Of a stretch of 64,000 bases of DNA, positions 26,773 to 36,871 are shown piece after piece. The stretch is from assembly GCF_900163785.1 (NCBI RefSeq), contig NZ_FUKN01000008.1, positions 1 through 64,000 on the forward strand, written 5' to 3'. This DNA is from Psychrobacter sp. JB385 (lineage in GTDB: Bacteria; Pseudomonadota; Gammaproteobacteria; Pseudomonadales; Moraxellaceae). Made by a program: the position numbers and the translations under genes. The notes under the pieces were generated by a model. It made no database searches, was not told where the DNA came from, and saw only the letters and a list, made by a program, of their open reading frames with translations. The stretch's first letter is position 1. The number at the start of each line of letters is the position of its first letter.

Positions 26773-26799
26773 AAAAAGCGTCGTCATGACGCTTTTTTT
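26773..26799 (+). terminator. Intrinsic terminator of the SPOR gene
   Basis: Stem GCGTC (26778-26782) with GACGC (26788-26792), loop GTCAT, flanked by A5 and T7. The T-run side also works for transcripts on the plus strand past argS. Confidence 0.8.
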
Positions 26800-26866
26800 A
26801 TCTCTTGATTTTATCAAATGCTTTCTAATTGTTTTATCCTATCAAACGTTTATTAAGAGTATGGTT

Positions 26867-27961
26867 ATGACCGTATCTAACTCAGTAACACCGCAAGCAG
26901 GCGTTATCAAAGCATTCTTTCAAAAATACTTTATCGATGCCTTTACGGGCATGGCGTTAGGACTATTTGTCACACTAATTGCTGGCTTGATTATCTCACA
27001 AATCGGTGGCTGGTTGGGTTTGCCAGCATTGGTCGCGGTCGGGAAGCTTGCCTCGATATTAATGGGAGCAGGCATCGGGGTGGGTATCGCTTATTATTTA
27101 AAAGCGCCAACACTCGTGATGCTCAGTTGTCTCGTTGCAGGTATGTTGGGTGCCCATTCTGAAGCATTGATGGCAGGGACGTTATTTACGCTACAAGAGG
27201 GTGGCCCTGCGACCTTTGTAGCACTGCCAGGCAACCCAATCGGCGCTTATTTGACGTCTGTATTCGCTTATCGCGCTGGTACGTGGATCGCAGGCAAGAC
27301 TAAGCTCGATATTTTATTAGTGCCCTTAGCAGTGTGTGGTATCGCGCTATTGGTCTGTGCGCTGCTCAATCCGCCTGTCGTTGCGGCAGTTAATGCGATT
27401 GGGCAAGGGATTCACGCGGCGACTGAGCTACAGCCTTTATTAATGGGTATCGTGATTGCAGTCGTCGTTGGTATCTTATTGACGCTACCAACATCAAGCG
27501 CTGCTATTTGTATTGCGATTGGCCTTGGTGGTTTGGCGGGCGGTGCCGCAGTTGTTGGCTGTGCGGCACATATGATTGGTTTTGCCGTGGCCAGTTTTAA
27601 GGATAATGGATTCAGTGGCGTCATCTCTCAAGGCTTGGGTACCAGCATGCTGCAAATCCCTAATGTGCTAAAAAAGCCTATCGTTCTACTACCTGCTGTT
27701 ATTGCGAGCGCGATCGTTGGCCCTATCGCGACTGTCGGATTTGGGCTGGCTTGTACAGCGACAGGGGCTGGTATGGGTACCGCTGGTTTAGTTGGTGTGT
27801 TTGGCGTTATTGAAGCATCACAAGAAATCATGAGTACGACTCAATTATGGACAGCGATTATTCTTTTGATGTTTGTATTGCCTGCGGTGATTGCTGGTTT
27901 GGTCGCTTACATCATGCGCCGCATAGGCTGGCTAGTTTCTGGTGATATGAAGCTGCCTTAA
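26867..27961 (+). CDS. PTS EIIC-like membrane protein (PTS_EIIC_2 family)
   Basis: Membrane protein of about 364 residues with roughly nine hydrophobic segments. It is rich in Gly/Ala and resembles the PF13303 EIIC family. ATG at 26867 is chosen because TAAGAG lies seven bases upstream; the longer frame from 26786 would begin inside the preceding terminator. No EIIA, EIIB, HPr or sugar-metabolism gene is nearby. It may therefore not act as a classical phosphotransferase permease. Segments such as TLPTSSAAICIAIGLGGLAG and GLVGVFGVIEASQEIM repeat a Gly-rich pattern. Function is unproven. Confidence 0.75.
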   Translation: MTVSNSVTPQAGVIKAFFQKYFIDAFTGMALGLFVTLIAGLIISQIGGWLGLPALVAVGKLASILMGAGIGVGIAYYLKAPTLVMLSCLVAGMLGAHSEALMAGTLFTLQEGGPATFVALPGNPIGAYLTSVFAYRAGTWIAGKTKLDILLVPLAVCGIALLVCALLNPPVVAAVNAIGQGIHAATELQPLLMGIVIAVVVGILLTLPTSSAAICIAIGLGGLAGGAAVVGCAAHMIGFAVASFKDNGFSGVISQGLGTSMLQIPNVLKKPIVLLPAVIASAIVGPIATVGFGLACTATGAGMGTAGLVGVFGVIEASQEIMSTTQLWTAIILLMFVLPAVIAGLVAYIMRRIGWLVSGDMKLP

Positions 27962-27996
27962 AAACGGTTAAAAATTTGTATTCATGACCATACAAC

Positions 27997-28033
27997 AAAA
28001 AAGCCCTGCTGTTAAAAACAGTAGGGCTTTTTT
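27997..28033. terminator. Bidirectional intrinsic terminator
   Basis: An 11-bp stem GCCCTGCTGTT with AACAGTAGGGC (one G-U pair) is flanked by A6 and T6. It lies between the EIIC-like gene (+) and the short-chain dehydrogenase gene (-). Confidence 0.9.
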
Positions 28034-28053
28034 ATTCAAGGAGCGTCAGTTAG

Positions 28054-29082
28054 TTATGGTGCGGTACTTGTTTTATCACTACGCTTGTTATTGCGTCGTG
28101 GCTTTAGTTTGCGCGATAACTGAGTGATGTCGTTTATAACTTCACTATAATGTGATGGGAATACCCGCTGAATGGCATCAACCATTTTGGCATCATTCCC
28201 AATTAAGCAACGCTGCTGATTGGTCGCTGCGGCATGTAGAATAACCCAAGCCGCTTCGCTGGCATCGAACTTCAACAGTTTATTGAAGCTTCTAATAGCT
28301 TTGTCACCAGTAGGCATACCGACTGTACTGGTACTATCATTGCCACGTGCGCTATTGGCAATATTGGTTTTGATGCCGCCTGGATGGATACAGGTCGTTG
28401 ATACACCGCATTTCTGAATGTTAAGCTCTTGACGCAAGCTCTCTGTGAAGCCGCGTACCGCAAACTTACTGGCATTATAAGCAGAATATGAAGGCTGAGC
28501 GGTCAAACCAAACAGGCTGGATATATTAATAACATGACCATGTTCTTTAAACTGGCGGGGTTGATCGTCTTGACTATCACTCGTCACTTCGCTTTGTTTG
28601 ACGCTATTTTTGATCAACGGCAAAAACGCTTTGGTGCCATAAACCACGCCCCAAAAATTGATATCCATTACCCATTCAAGCTCTTCAATACTGGCGCCCT
28701 CTATTGTCGAAGAGAAGGCCACGCCTGCATTGTTAAAGATGAAATTGACTTTACCATGATCGCTCATCACGCTATCCGCCCATGCTTGCATAGCTTGATT
28801 GTCTGATACATCGAGCACGGTCGTGGTGACCTTAACATTATAACCAATCAGCATCTCTTTGGTTTGTGCCAACTGCTCTGCATTGATATCTGATAAGGCA
28901 ACATCACAGCCCATTTTTGCTAAATGAAGCGCAAGCTCGCGTCCCATACCAGAACCTGCGCCAGTAATGGCGGCCACATGGTTTTGGTAATAAGGCGCAA
29001 TATTATTATCTCGATCGTTGGGTATATAAAAGGGCAGGCGCTGACGCAATGACGTTGCCGCCGCGGTGAGAGTATGGAGCAT
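28054..29082 (-). CDS. Short-chain dehydrogenase/reductase
   Basis: NAD(P)-dependent oxidoreductase of the SDR superfamily, 342 residues. ATG at 29082 is chosen because AAAGGA is correctly spaced for it and too close for the ATG at 29091. The Rossmann motif TGAGSGMGR starts near residue 40, after a nonstandard N-terminal segment. NNAG, the Ser of ISSLFG, and YSAYNASK complete the catalytic set. The C-terminal tail (about 310-342) is basic, ending in KLKPRRNNKRSDK. Substrate unknown. It is monocistronic; the 449-bp gap 29083-29531 beyond its start shows no supported feature. Confidence 0.85.
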   Translation of the reverse strand: MLHTLTAAATSLRQRLPFYIPNDRDNNIAPYYQNHVAAITGAGSGMGRELALHLAKMGCDVALSDINAEQLAQTKEMLIGYNVKVTTTVLDVSDNQAMQAWADSVMSDHGKVNFIFNNAGVAFSSTIEGASIEELEWVMDINFWGVVYGTKAFLPLIKNSVKQSEVTSDSQDDQPRQFKEHGHVINISSLFGLTAQPSYSAYNASKFAVRGFTESLRQELNIQKCGVSTTCIHPGGIKTNIANSARGNDSTSTVGMPTGDKAIRSFNKLLKFDASEAAWVILHAAATNQQRCLIGNDAKMVDAIQRVFPSHYSEVINDITQLSRKLKPRRNNKRSDKTSTAP

Positions 29083-29531
29083 AATAAACATTCCTTTGTA
29101 TTATTAAGAGTGGGTATTCATAGGTGCCATAGACGTTGGCATGCAGCAGTAGAATAAAGGTCGAAATAGACTATCTACATTAGCATGATTTGTGATGAGG
29201 TCTGCTTGCGATTGATAAACGCTGCTGTCATTTTGAGATAAGGAGAGTCAGTTATCTTTACAATGCTATATTACTAATTTTTCTTACATTATGAAAAATT
29301 AGCGCCTTGTAGACAGATAGTTTAGGCAATAAACAGGTATGAAAAAAATCCAAAATTTGGGGTTCAAATCATTTTTAATCACACCCAAGGCAGTGTATTC
29401 AAATCAATCACAAACAACACTATATGACCAATTACTAGCCTTTTTAAGCCAGCGCTAGACGAATAGTTGTGGACTTAACGCGTACCCCAAAAGTTGCCAA
29501 GAATGGTATCTTTTTGACAGCTATTCAATTA

Positions 29532-29975
29532 TTAGCGGTCAATCGTATCAGCAATTCGCTTAAGCACGGATAGCGTTGTCTCAAGCTCTGCTTCAGAAAT
29601 ATCTGTTGAGCCGTTGACTGCCCATGCCAATTGTTTGTCATACAACTGCGCATATATCATTTCTCCACGTTCCGATAAGCGGATTAATCTCGCTCTCTTA
29701 TGCTCTGGGTTGTCATGGAATAACAAGAGCTCATCCTTGTGCATGACATCAACAAGTCGTTGCACGGCCTGTCGCGTTAGCCCCATGTTTCTGGCGATTT
29801 GTGACGCAGTTTGCGGTTCACCTGCCAGTGACAGCGCGCCTAAGACCTTCCATCGAGCACTCGTGATGCCATGTTCAGCCCCCATCTGGTCGCCTTCACT
29901 GACAAAAAAACCGCCTAGCTTGAATACTTCAAGAACAATATCGGTGAATATAGGGCCTTTGTTAGATTTTTCCAT
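29532..29975 (-). CDS. MarR family transcriptional regulator
   Basis: A winged-helix DNA-binding protein of 147 residues. The helix-turn-helix lies around PQTASQIARNMGLTRQAVQR (about 55-75), followed by the wing with NPEHKRARLIRLSERGEMIY. AGGAT precedes the ATG. It is divergent from a small membrane-protein gene, and the space between them holds two copies of an AACATGTT palindrome. By analogy with other MarR pairs, it probably represses both itself and that gene. The ligand is unknown. Confidence 0.9.
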   Translation of the reverse strand: MEKSNKGPIFTDIVLEVFKLGGFFVSEGDQMGAEHGITSARWKVLGALSLAGEPQTASQIARNMGLTRQAVQRLVDVMHKDELLLFHDNPEHKRARLIRLSERGEMIYAQLYDKQLAWAVNGSTDISEAELETTLSVLKRIADTIDR

Positions 29976-29992
29976 CTACAATCCTATAGGTA

Positions 29993-30051
29993 ATTTGACA
30001 ACATGTTGACAATATTAAATGTCAGTCGCATAATGACAACATGTTACCAAT
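29993..30051. promoter_or_regulatory. Divergent promoter with paired MarR-type operators
   Basis: TTGACA (30006-30011), a 17-bp spacer and CATAAT (30029-30034) form a good plus-strand promoter. The palindrome AACATGTT occurs at 30000-30007 and 30038-30045, each inside a TGACAACATGTT match. The first copy touches the -35 box, and the second lies at the expected transcription start. Binding there would block transcription. Confidence 0.65.
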
Positions 30052-30071
30052 TAATGTCGTTGGAAGAAACC

Positions 30072-30530
30072 ATGATAACTCTCCTTCATAGAATTTCCGC
30101 CCAAATAGCGATCCTCTGTATAGCTACTTTTTTTACAGCAACGATCTTCGTTGAGCTTTTTGGTACGGTCGCGTCTGTAGCAACCGTAAAAAGCCTAATC
30201 TTATGGCCAGGTTTATTTATTCTTATTCCTGCAGTTGCATTAACTGGTGGCAGTGGCTTCGCCTTAGCAAAATCTAGAAGCGGGAAGCTCGTTCGTCAAA
30301 AGAAGACAAGAATGCCCTTTATTGCCGCTAATGGCATACTTATTCTGATCCCGTGTGCCATATTTCTTAATCAATGGGCATCGATAAGCGCTTTTGATAC
30401 CAAGTTCTATATCGTACAAGGCATTGAGTTGTTCGCTGGTGCCATCAATATTATTTTGATGGGCATGAATATGAGAGATGGCTTTCGTATGAGTGGACGA
30501 TTTGGGCGGTCGAGATTAAACAACGGCTAA
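30072..30530 (+). CDS. Small four-helix membrane protein, divergent from MarR regulator
   Basis: A membrane protein of 152 residues with four hydrophobic segments and a basic loop (KSRSGKLVRQKKTRMP) in the middle. No named family was recognised. ATG at 30072 is chosen for GGAAG upstream and because it begins just before the first helix; the earlier ATG at 30003 lies inside the operator. The divergent MarR gene and the shared operators suggest that it is the regulator's main target. A transport or stress role is possible but not shown. Confidence 0.75.
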   Translation: MITLLHRISAQIAILCIATFFTATIFVELFGTVASVATVKSLILWPGLFILIPAVALTGGSGFALAKSRSGKLVRQKKTRMPFIAANGILILIPCAIFLNQWASISAFDTKFYIVQGIELFAGAINIILMGMNMRDGFRMSGRFGRSRLNNG

Positions 30531-30621
30531 CCATAATTTTTACTGGGCGCAGTCGCTAACGCACCTGCGCGTCTAAAGGCACGTATAGATTCACTATGAC
30601 AATAATAAGCGGATTCAACTA

Positions 30622-30663
30622 AAATGAAAAAGACTGATTCCTGTAGTGTACAGAAATCAGTCC
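30622..30663 (-). terminator. Intrinsic terminator of clpX
   Basis: On the minus strand, GACTGATT pairs with AATCAGTC (30632-30639 with 30655-30662). An inner CTGTA/TACAG helix extends the stem, and T5 follows. It lies about 80 bp past the clpX stop. Confidence 0.82.
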
Positions 30664-30744
30664 TTGGGTAAACGAAACTGGCCAATACTTGGAGCTTCGT
30701 TTTATGCATGCTGGACTTTTTGTCAGTTCATAGCAAAGATGAAC

Positions 30745-32019
30745 TTAAGCAATCTTAGGAACTTTGCCTTCATTAATCACATCGGCATCAACCATTACGG
30801 TTTTGGCATCTTTCATCGATGGTAGTTCGTACATGGTTTCAAGTAACGCGTTTTCTACGATAGAACGCAGTCCACGGGCACCTGTTTTGCGCTCCATGGC
30901 TTTTTTGGCGATGGCATCAAGGGCTTCTTTGGTGAAGCTGATTTCTGCGCCTTCCATATCAAACAAGTACTTGTACTGTTTGACTAGGGCGTTTTTAGGT
31001 TCCGTCAAAATCTGTACTAAGGCTTCTTCATCAAGCTCTTGCAGTGCAGCAAGTACAGGCAAACGACCAATCAGTTCAGGAATCAGACCAAATTTAATCA
31101 AATCTTCTGGCTCAACTTGTTGTAGTAAATCTGAGCTACGACGACTGTCATCTTTTGAGCTGACATCAGCGTTAAAACCGATACCGCCTTTTTCAGTACG
31201 TTGCTGAATCACTTTATCAAGACCTGCAAACGCGCCGCCCACGATGATTAAGATATTGCTGGTATCAACTTGGATCAGCTCTTGCTGTGGATGCTTACGA
31301 CCACCATGCGGCGGGATGGCAGCAACCGTGCCTTCGATAAGTTTTAGCAAGGCTTGTTGTACACCTTCGCCTGACACGTCACGCGTGATAGAAGGGTTGT
31401 CGCCTTTTTTGCTGATTTTATCGATCTCATCAATATAGATGATGCCTTGCTCAGCCTTGCTCACATCATAGTCAGAGGCTTGCAGTAGCTTTTGGACGAT
31501 GTTTTCAACGTCTTCACCAACATAACCTGCTTCGGTTAAAGTGGTAGCATCGGCCATAGCAAATGGTACATCAAGCAGACGTGCTAGGGTTTGCGCCAGT
31601 AATGTTTTACCAGAACCTGTTGGGCCAATCAGCAAAATATTACTCTTAGCCAACTCGACCATCGCATCATCAGCGCCGATCTTAGCTTTTTTGCTATCAC
31701 TAGCCAATGTTTGGCTGACTTTTAGACGTTTATAATGGTTATAAACGGCAACAGCTAACGCTTTTTTGGCAGCGTCTTGACCAATGACGTACTCATCAAG
31801 TTTGGCGCGCAGCTCTTTTGGCGTTGGTAGTTTTTTATTCACCCAAGAGGTATCAATGTCACTATCGTCATCGTTGTCTTCAGCACTGTCTGCGATCAAA
31901 TCAGTACACAGCTCAATACATTCATTACAGATATTGGCATCGTCAGCGGCAATCAGCTGCTGTACATCGCTTTTGGCTTTGCCACAAAACGAGCAATGCG
32001 GGGTATTATCTTCTGCCAT
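30745..32019 (-). CDS. clpX: ATP-dependent Clp protease ATP-binding subunit ClpX
   Basis: AAA+ unfoldase that recognises tagged proteins, unfolds them and feeds them into ClpP. The 424 residues begin with the zinc-binding domain (CSFCGKAK and CNECIELC). Walker A is GPTGSGKT, Walker B is [10 protein letters not shown], and the sensor-2 region [14 protein letters not shown] is present. An acidic stretch ([12 protein letters not shown]) separates the zinc domain from the ATPase domain. AGGAG precedes the ATG. clpP lies 108 bp upstream on the same strand. Confidence 0.97.
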   Translation of the reverse strand: MAEDNTPHCSFCGKAKSDVQQLIAADDANICNECIELCTDLIADSAEDNDDDSDIDTSWVNKKLPTPKELRAKLDEYVIGQDAAKKALAVAVYNHYKRLKVSQTLASDSKKAKIGADDAMVELAKSNILLIGPTGSGKTLLAQTLARLLDVPFAMADATTLTEAGYVGEDVENIVQKLLQASDYDVSKAEQGIIYIDEIDKISKKGDNPSITRDVSGEGVQQALLKLIEGTVAAIPPHGGRKHPQQELIQVDTSNILIIVGGAFAGLDKVIQQRTEKGGIGFNADVSSKDDSRRSSDLLQQVEPEDLIKFGLIPELIGRLPVLAALQELDEEALVQILTEPKNALVKQYKYLFDMEGAEISFTKEALDAIAKKAMERKTGARGLRSIVENALLETMYELPSMKDAKTVMVDADVINEGKVPKIA

Positions 32020-32127
32020 AAAAGGCGCTCCTAAAATTTAACGCTTATAAATATTCTAATGGTTAACACGAATGCCAGCGCTTATACACCAAGGCACTCG
32101 ATGTTTAGCAAGGTGTTTATCTCAGTA

Positions 32128-32814
32128 TTATAAAGAATCAGGACGACGCTCTAATACTTCGTCAACCAAACCATATTCTTTGGCTTCTTGCGCATCTAAC
32201 CAAAAATCGCGCTCAACATCTTTTTCGATTTTTTCTACTGGCTGACCTGTACGCTCAGCTAAGATTTGGTTTAAGCGCGCCCGCGTTTTTAAGATTTCAC
32301 GCGCATTGATTTCGATGTCTGTCGCCTGACCTTGTGCACCGCCAGATGGCTGGTGAATCATGACGCGAGCATTGGCAAGTGAGTAGCGTTTGCCTTTTTG
32401 ACCAGCCGCCAACAAGAATGAACCCATGCTATAAGCACCGCCCATACAGATGGTAGAGACTTCAGGCTTGATGAAGTTCATGGTGTCAAAAATGGCTAAG
32501 CCTGCACTCACTGAACCGCCTGGTGAGTTGATATATAAATGGATATCTTTATCAGGGTTTTCAGCTTCTAAGAATAACAACTGGGCGACAATCAGATTGG
32601 CCATATGATCTTCAACTTGACCAGTCAAAAAGATCACACGCTCACGCAATAGGCGTGAAAAAATATCAAAAGAGCGCTCGCCGCGCGATGATTGTTCGAC
32701 AACCATAGGGACTAATGCGCTCTGGGGCGCCGCTTGTGTGTTTTGCACCTCATTGTGCGCACTCATTAGCATGTCAAAATGTGGATTGGCAGTAATGCGA
32801 TCATAATCTGTCAT
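32128..32814 (-). CDS. clpP: ATP-dependent Clp protease proteolytic subunit ClpP
   Basis: Serine peptidase that forms the barrel of the ClpXP protease. ATG at 32814 is chosen because AGGA is correctly placed before it and the length (228) is close to normal; the longer frame to 32889 adds an implausible leader. The catalytic Ser lies in [14 protein letters not shown] and the His in [11 protein letters not shown]; the Asp follows in the next helix region. About 35 residues precede the conserved core, a propeptide-like length. Order tig-clpP-clpX is classical. Confidence 0.96.
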   Translation of the reverse strand: MTDYDRITANPHFDMLMSAHNEVQNTQAAPQSALVPMVVEQSSRGERSFDIFSRLLRERVIFLTGQVEDHMANLIVAQLLFLEAENPDKDIHLYINSPGGSVSAGLAIFDTMNFIKPEVSTICMGGAYSMGSFLLAAGQKGKRYSLANARVMIHQPSGGAQGQATDIEINAREILKTRARLNQILAERTGQPVEKIEKDVERDFWLDAQEAKEYGLVDEVLERRPDSL

Positions 32815-33125
32815 AAAAATGTCCTGTTTATACGTACATAAGATAAGGGTAAAAAAACGAACGACCAAGCTGTTTTCGGTGTTTATCATTATAAGTATTG
32901 CCGCTGAGGGATAACACTCACTAGATACAGTGGTACGCTCTAGATGCTGTTCAAAATAATTGCACTAATGGTAACTTTTTTATTGGAGCAATAGTAACTT
33001 TTTCATGTGCAAAATGTTTTTCTATCAATAATAGGCGTGACTTTCTATTAATAAGGCGTCGATACGCGTTTATCAAGGGTAGCACTCATAAACTGTTTAT
33101 AAAAAAGGTATATAAGCGCCCAATA
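32815..33125. other. Intergenic region between tig and clpP
   Basis: This region contains the clpP upstream sequence on the minus strand. I see no convincing heat-shock promoter or repeat. Its left part codes for the rejected ClpP extension. Confidence 0.4.
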
Positions 33126-33157
33126 AAAATGCCCTAACAAATTCGTTAGGGCATTTT
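33126..33157 (-). terminator. Intrinsic terminator of tig
   Basis: Stem GCCCTAAC (33131-33138) with GTTAGGGC (33145-33152), extended by A-T pairs to about 13 bp and flanked by A and T runs. It lies 75 bp past the tig stop, so clpPX probably has its own promoter. Confidence 0.85.
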
Positions 33158-33231
33158 ATTAGAGCATGTTGCGATAACGCTTAGCATTGAATGCCAGTAA
33201 CTAGCAAATGGCTAAGTGCTATCCTGCTAAA

Positions 33232-34581
33232 TTACATGCCTTGCTGCTGTTGTTGCTGAGCCGCTAGCAAATCTTGGTAGCTGACTTCTTTGTCAGTTAC
33301 TTTGCCTTGGCTGATCAAATAATCTACTACTTGGTCTTCTAATACTACAGACTCAATGTTAGCGCGCTGCTGCTTGTCATTGGTGTAGTACTCGATTACT
33401 TCCGCTGGATCTTCGTAGTTTTCAGCGGCTTCTTTGATGAAGGTTTCAACACGCTCTTGATCTACTTCTAGACCTTTAGTATCGATAACACGGGCAACGA
33501 TGATGCCAAGACGGGCAGCACGTAGCGCTTGCTCTTCAAATAGCTCATTTGGCAGCATGTCTTTATCGAAGCTATCAGCATTCGCACCGAACTGCTGAGA
33601 AAAACGTTGCATCATCATGTTGCGTTGACGCTCGATTTCTTGCTCTAGCATCGCGTTTGGTACGTCAAACTCGTTCTTTTCTAACAATGCGTCAAAAGTC
33701 GCTTGCTTAACTTGGCTACGCGCAGCGTTTTTGATTTCGCGTTCCATGTTTTTGCGTACGTCTTCTTTCAACTTCTCTACGCCGCCTTCTTTTACGCCGA
33801 ATAGCTCTAGGAACTCTTCATTGATTTCAGGTAGCTTAGACTTTTCAACCAATTTTACGTTGATTTTGAACTGAGCTTCTTTACCCGCTAGGTTCTCAGC
33901 TTGGTAATCTTCTGGGAAAGTCACGTCGATAACTTTTTCTTCGCCAGCTTTCATGCCTTTGATGCCCGCTTCAAAACCTGGGATCATCTGGTTGCTACCG
34001 ATCACCAATTTGAAGTCTTCAGCAGAGCCGCCTTCGAATTTTTCGCCGTCGATAGAGCCTTCAAAGTCAAAAGTCACTTGGTTGTCTTTCGCTGCCATGC
34101 CTTTTTTCTCAACGAACTCTTCACGTTGTTTTTGTAGGTTTTCGATCATGGTGTCAACGTCTTCTTCACTCACTTTTGCAGTGTGACGCTCAACTTCGAT
34201 CTCATCGATACCTTGTACATCAACTTCTGGGAAGATTTCAACAGTGGCTTGATACACTAAGAAATCGTCTTCAAGTTTTACGTCGTCGATGTTCGGCATG
34301 CCAACCGCGCGGATGTCTTCAGATTTGATCGCTTCAAAAACCGTATCACGGATGACGTCGTTGATGACTTCTTGTTGAATGCCAGCACCGTACTGAGAGC
34401 GGATGTGTGACATAGGGACGTTGCCTTTACGGAAACCGTCGATTTTGGCAGTTTTCGCCACTTGGCGAATACGGCCTTCAACTTTGTTTTGAATTTTTTC
34501 GACAGGTACTTTAACCGTTAGCTGAGTCTCTTTATTAGATAGCTTGTTGGTTGTGACTTGTAAATCTGTAGCCATGTTCAT
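33232..34581 (-). CDS. tig: Trigger factor
   Basis: Ribosome-associated chaperone and peptidyl-prolyl isomerase that meets nascent chains at the exit tunnel. The 449 residues show the N-terminal ribosome-binding domain with the signature [17 protein letters not shown]. The FKBP-type isomerase domain follows (about 155-245, with [20 protein letters not shown]). The helical C-terminal arms end in a Gln-rich tail, [15 protein letters not shown] precedes the first ATG; the second ATG two codons later is also possible. Confidence 0.96.
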   Translation of the reverse strand: MNMATDLQVTTNKLSNKETQLTVKVPVEKIQNKVEGRIRQVAKTAKIDGFRKGNVPMSHIRSQYGAGIQQEVINDVIRDTVFEAIKSEDIRAVGMPNIDDVKLEDDFLVYQATVEIFPEVDVQGIDEIEVERHTAKVSEEDVDTMIENLQKQREEFVEKKGMAAKDNQVTFDFEGSIDGEKFEGGSAEDFKLVIGSNQMIPGFEAGIKGMKAGEEKVIDVTFPEDYQAENLAGKEAQFKINVKLVEKSKLPEINEEFLELFGVKEGGVEKLKEDVRKNMEREIKNAARSQVKQATFDALLEKNEFDVPNAMLEQEIERQRNMMMQRFSQQFGANADSFDKDMLPNELFEEQALRAARLGIIVARVIDTKGLEVDQERVETFIKEAAENYEDPAEVIEYYTNDKQQRANIESVVLEDQVVDYLISQGKVTDKEVSYQDLLAAQQQQQQGM

Positions 34582-35170
34582 TACACCTTTAGGATTAAAT
34601 AGTACGTTTGATTTGATAGTACTTGGAGTTAAATGGTAATAGACAACCGCGCCTCAAAATATGAGCATGTACGACGGCTTGCCGCTGGAATAAATAGGGG
34701 ATAATGACAGCGCGCACGCTCATTATCGGTGCCAGAAGCAATCGCTACTGGTACTAATGGTTGAGAATGCCTAGGTTATAGACGCTATCAAATATCAATC
34801 ATAAACCGTTAATAAGCCGCATAATAACGTTTTTTAGTGAATTATACAGCCAAATTAGGGCTTTCAACAAAATTTTAAAAGTAGAACAGTATAATCTATC
34901 TGCTTATTAAAGTAAAAATTATCTGTTTGCTATGCTCAGCTCAAACCCATTGGTTCAAAACAGAAACAGATAAAAAGTAGCTTTATTTTCATATAAATCG
35001 CTTGTAGACAGTCAAAATATAAGCAGGTTACTTGAACACTAACAATATGCTACTGAGATGAATTTTTCGTAGCCTCTGTTTAGCAGCAAGCGAGGAAAAT
35101 TTATATCAGTAGCACGTGGTTAAAAACGTATTGACTTTACTTTGAACTGATTAGAACCAACATAAAAATC
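34582..35170. other. Intergenic region between rdgB and tig
   Basis: These 590 bp hold the tig promoter region and, at 35049-35113, copy 2 of the dispersed palindromic repeat. Nothing else could be supported; there is no clear coding frame. Confidence 0.55.
35049..35113. repeat. Dispersed palindromic repeat, copy 2
   Basis: Terminal arms GCTACTGAGAT (35049-35059) and ATATCAGTAGC (35103-35113) are complementary with one mismatch. The core shares GTAGCCTCTGT and GCAGCAAGC with copy 1 at 19245-19314. It lies just downstream of rdgB, where it could also act as a transcription-ending hairpin. Confidence 0.75.
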
Positions 35171-35836
35171 TTACAACGACAGCTGCGCCAATAACTGTTT
35201 AATGGCCTGCCCACGGTGACTGATGCGATTCTTATCAGTTGCGCTCAGACTGGCTGCGCTAGCTTGCAACTCAGGTAACCAAAACAGCGGATCATAACCA
35301 AAACCGCCTTCACCATGCGGTGCTTCTAAAATCTCACCCTGCCATAAACCTTGGGCGATAATCGGTAGCGAATCATCCGCGTGGCGCACCATGGCTAGAA
35401 CGCAAACGAACATGCCTTTAATAGGCTTGTTAGCGTGCTCAGTACGAATAGGCTGCAAGTCAGCGACGAGCTTGGCATTGTTTTTACTATCATTGCCGTG
35501 TTCACCAGCATAGCGTGCTGAGTAGATACCAGGGGCATTGCCTAGTGCTGGCACGCACAGTCCTGAGTCATCGGCGATGGCAGGTAGACCGCTGATTCGG
35601 CTAGCATGGCGCGCTTTGATAATGGCGTTTTCTACAAAGCTTAAGCCATCCTCAACAGCGTCTTCGATACCCAGCTCACCTTGCGGTACAATCGTCACAT
35701 GCAGATTTGCTTTGGCAAACAACCTTTGAAACTCAGCCAGTTTACCTTTATTATTACTGGCGAGTACCCATTGGTGATCAGGGGCTGATTGGGTAGAGAA
35801 AGTTTTAGAGAGTGTCGGGGTCTCAAGGGTACTCAT
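35171..35836 (-). CDS. rdgB: XTP/dITP pyrophosphatase (RdgB/HAM1 family)
   Basis: Removes pyrophosphate from dITP, ITP and XTP, keeping damaged purine nucleotides out of DNA and RNA. The core begins at WVLASNNKGKLAEFQRLF, after a nonconserved N-terminal stretch of about 22 residues. The active-site motif LPAIADDSGLCVPAL and the stretch PGIYSARYAG follow. GEGGFGYDPLFWLPE and KNRISHRGQAIKQL complete the family pattern. CGGA precedes the ATG. The 383 bp to the divergent sodB hold no named feature. Confidence 0.94.
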   Translation of the reverse strand: MSTLETPTLSKTFSTQSAPDHQWVLASNNKGKLAEFQRLFAKANLHVTIVPQGELGIEDAVEDGLSFVENAIIKARHASRISGLPAIADDSGLCVPALGNAPGIYSARYAGEHGNDSKNNAKLVADLQPIRTEHANKPIKGMFVCVLAMVRHADDSLPIIAQGLWQGEILEAPHGEGGFGYDPLFWLPELQASAASLSATDKNRISHRGQAIKQLLAQLSL

Positions 35837-36219
35837 GGTATCATTCCGTCAGGTAGATAAGGATGGTTTTCTGCGCGCTTGTAAGCATGGTCTATAACAT
35901 TTGGTAACTGATACTCTCGGTCACGTTTGCTATACTAGCCCGCAAGCTACAGTGAATTATATCTTATGGCTTATGAATATTAAGTTAATAAACATGTATA
36001 AAGCCAGCCACTTGGTGTTAGGGTAAAAGCAATAGCCCAATCAATTTTGGCTTCATCATAATACGTGATACTGTGTTAAGCAATAACATGTATTAAGCGA
36101 TAACATTCAATTCAAACAATAAACTCAGCCACTTTAGGCCGCTATTTTGTAGGGTAAGAACAGTGTAGAATTTGGCTTCTACAAAATGATCGGTCAAAAA
36201 CAGCAAGGATAAAATAACT
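35837..36219. other. Divergent intergenic region between rdgB and sodB
   Basis: Promoters for both genes must lie here. I see AT-rich sequence without a clear consensus promoter, repeat or coding frame that I can support. Confidence 0.4.
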
Positions 36220-36849
36220 ATGTCAAATATTACTTTACCAGATCTACCATATGCAAAAGACGCACTAGAGCCACATATCAGTGCCGAGACACTAGAATAC
36301 CATCATGACAAGCATCATGCTGCTTATGTAAATAAGTTAAATGAGCTATTACCAGGTTCTGGTCTAGAAGACAAAACCTTGCCAGAGATCATCGAAGCGA
36401 CGGCTAAAGATGAAAGCAAGCAAGGCATGTTCAACCAAGCAGCCCAAGTATGGAACCACACGTTCTATTGGAACTGCATGACGCCAACCAACGGCGGCGG
36501 CGAGCCTACTGGCGACCTAAAAGGCAAAATCGAAGAAGATTTCGGTAGCTATGACAAGTTCCGTGAAGAGTTCAAAAATGCAGCATTGACTCAGTTTGGT
36601 TCAGGTTGGGCATGGCTAGTCGCTGACAAGGTCGGTGGTAAATTGTCGATCGCCAAAACAGCTAACGCTGATACCCCATTGGCACATGACCAAGTAGCGG
36701 TATTGACTTGTGATGTATGGGAACATGCGTACTATGTAGATTACCGTAACCGTCGTCCTGATTATGTTGACACGTTCCTAGACAAGCTTGTGAACTGGGA
36801 CTACGCAAACGCAAAATATAAAGGTCAAGACGCTGGCGTTGAAGAGTAA
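36220..36849 (+). CDS. sodB: Superoxide dismutase, iron type
   Basis: Cytosolic enzyme that converts superoxide to peroxide and oxygen. The 209 residues match FeSOD: LPYAKDALEPHISAETLEYHHDKHH at the start, AAQVWNHTFYWNC, FGSGWAWL and DVWEHAYYVDYRN. Metal ligands are His28, His80, Asp165 and His169. Gln76 in the N-terminal domain is typical of the iron enzyme. AAGGAT precedes the ATG. A strong terminator follows. The last roughly 28 codons, the 3' flank and the terminator are duplicated in diverged form at 38361-38496. Confidence 0.97.
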   Translation: MSNITLPDLPYAKDALEPHISAETLEYHHDKHHAAYVNKLNELLPGSGLEDKTLPEIIEATAKDESKQGMFNQAAQVWNHTFYWNCMTPTNGGGEPTGDLKGKIEEDFGSYDKFREEFKNAALTQFGSGWAWLVADKVGGKLSIAKTANADTPLAHDQVAVLTCDVWEHAYYVDYRNRRPDYVDTFLDKLVNWDYANAKYKGQDAGVEE

Positions 36850-36871
36850 TCTTTAACCAAGCATCTGATTT

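Noticed and set aside
26786..26866. Early start of the EIIC-like gene
   Set aside because: It begins inside the SPOR-gene terminator, with no ribosome binding site.
32815..32889. N-terminal extension of ClpP
   Set aside because: A proper ribosome binding site and normal length place the start at 32814.
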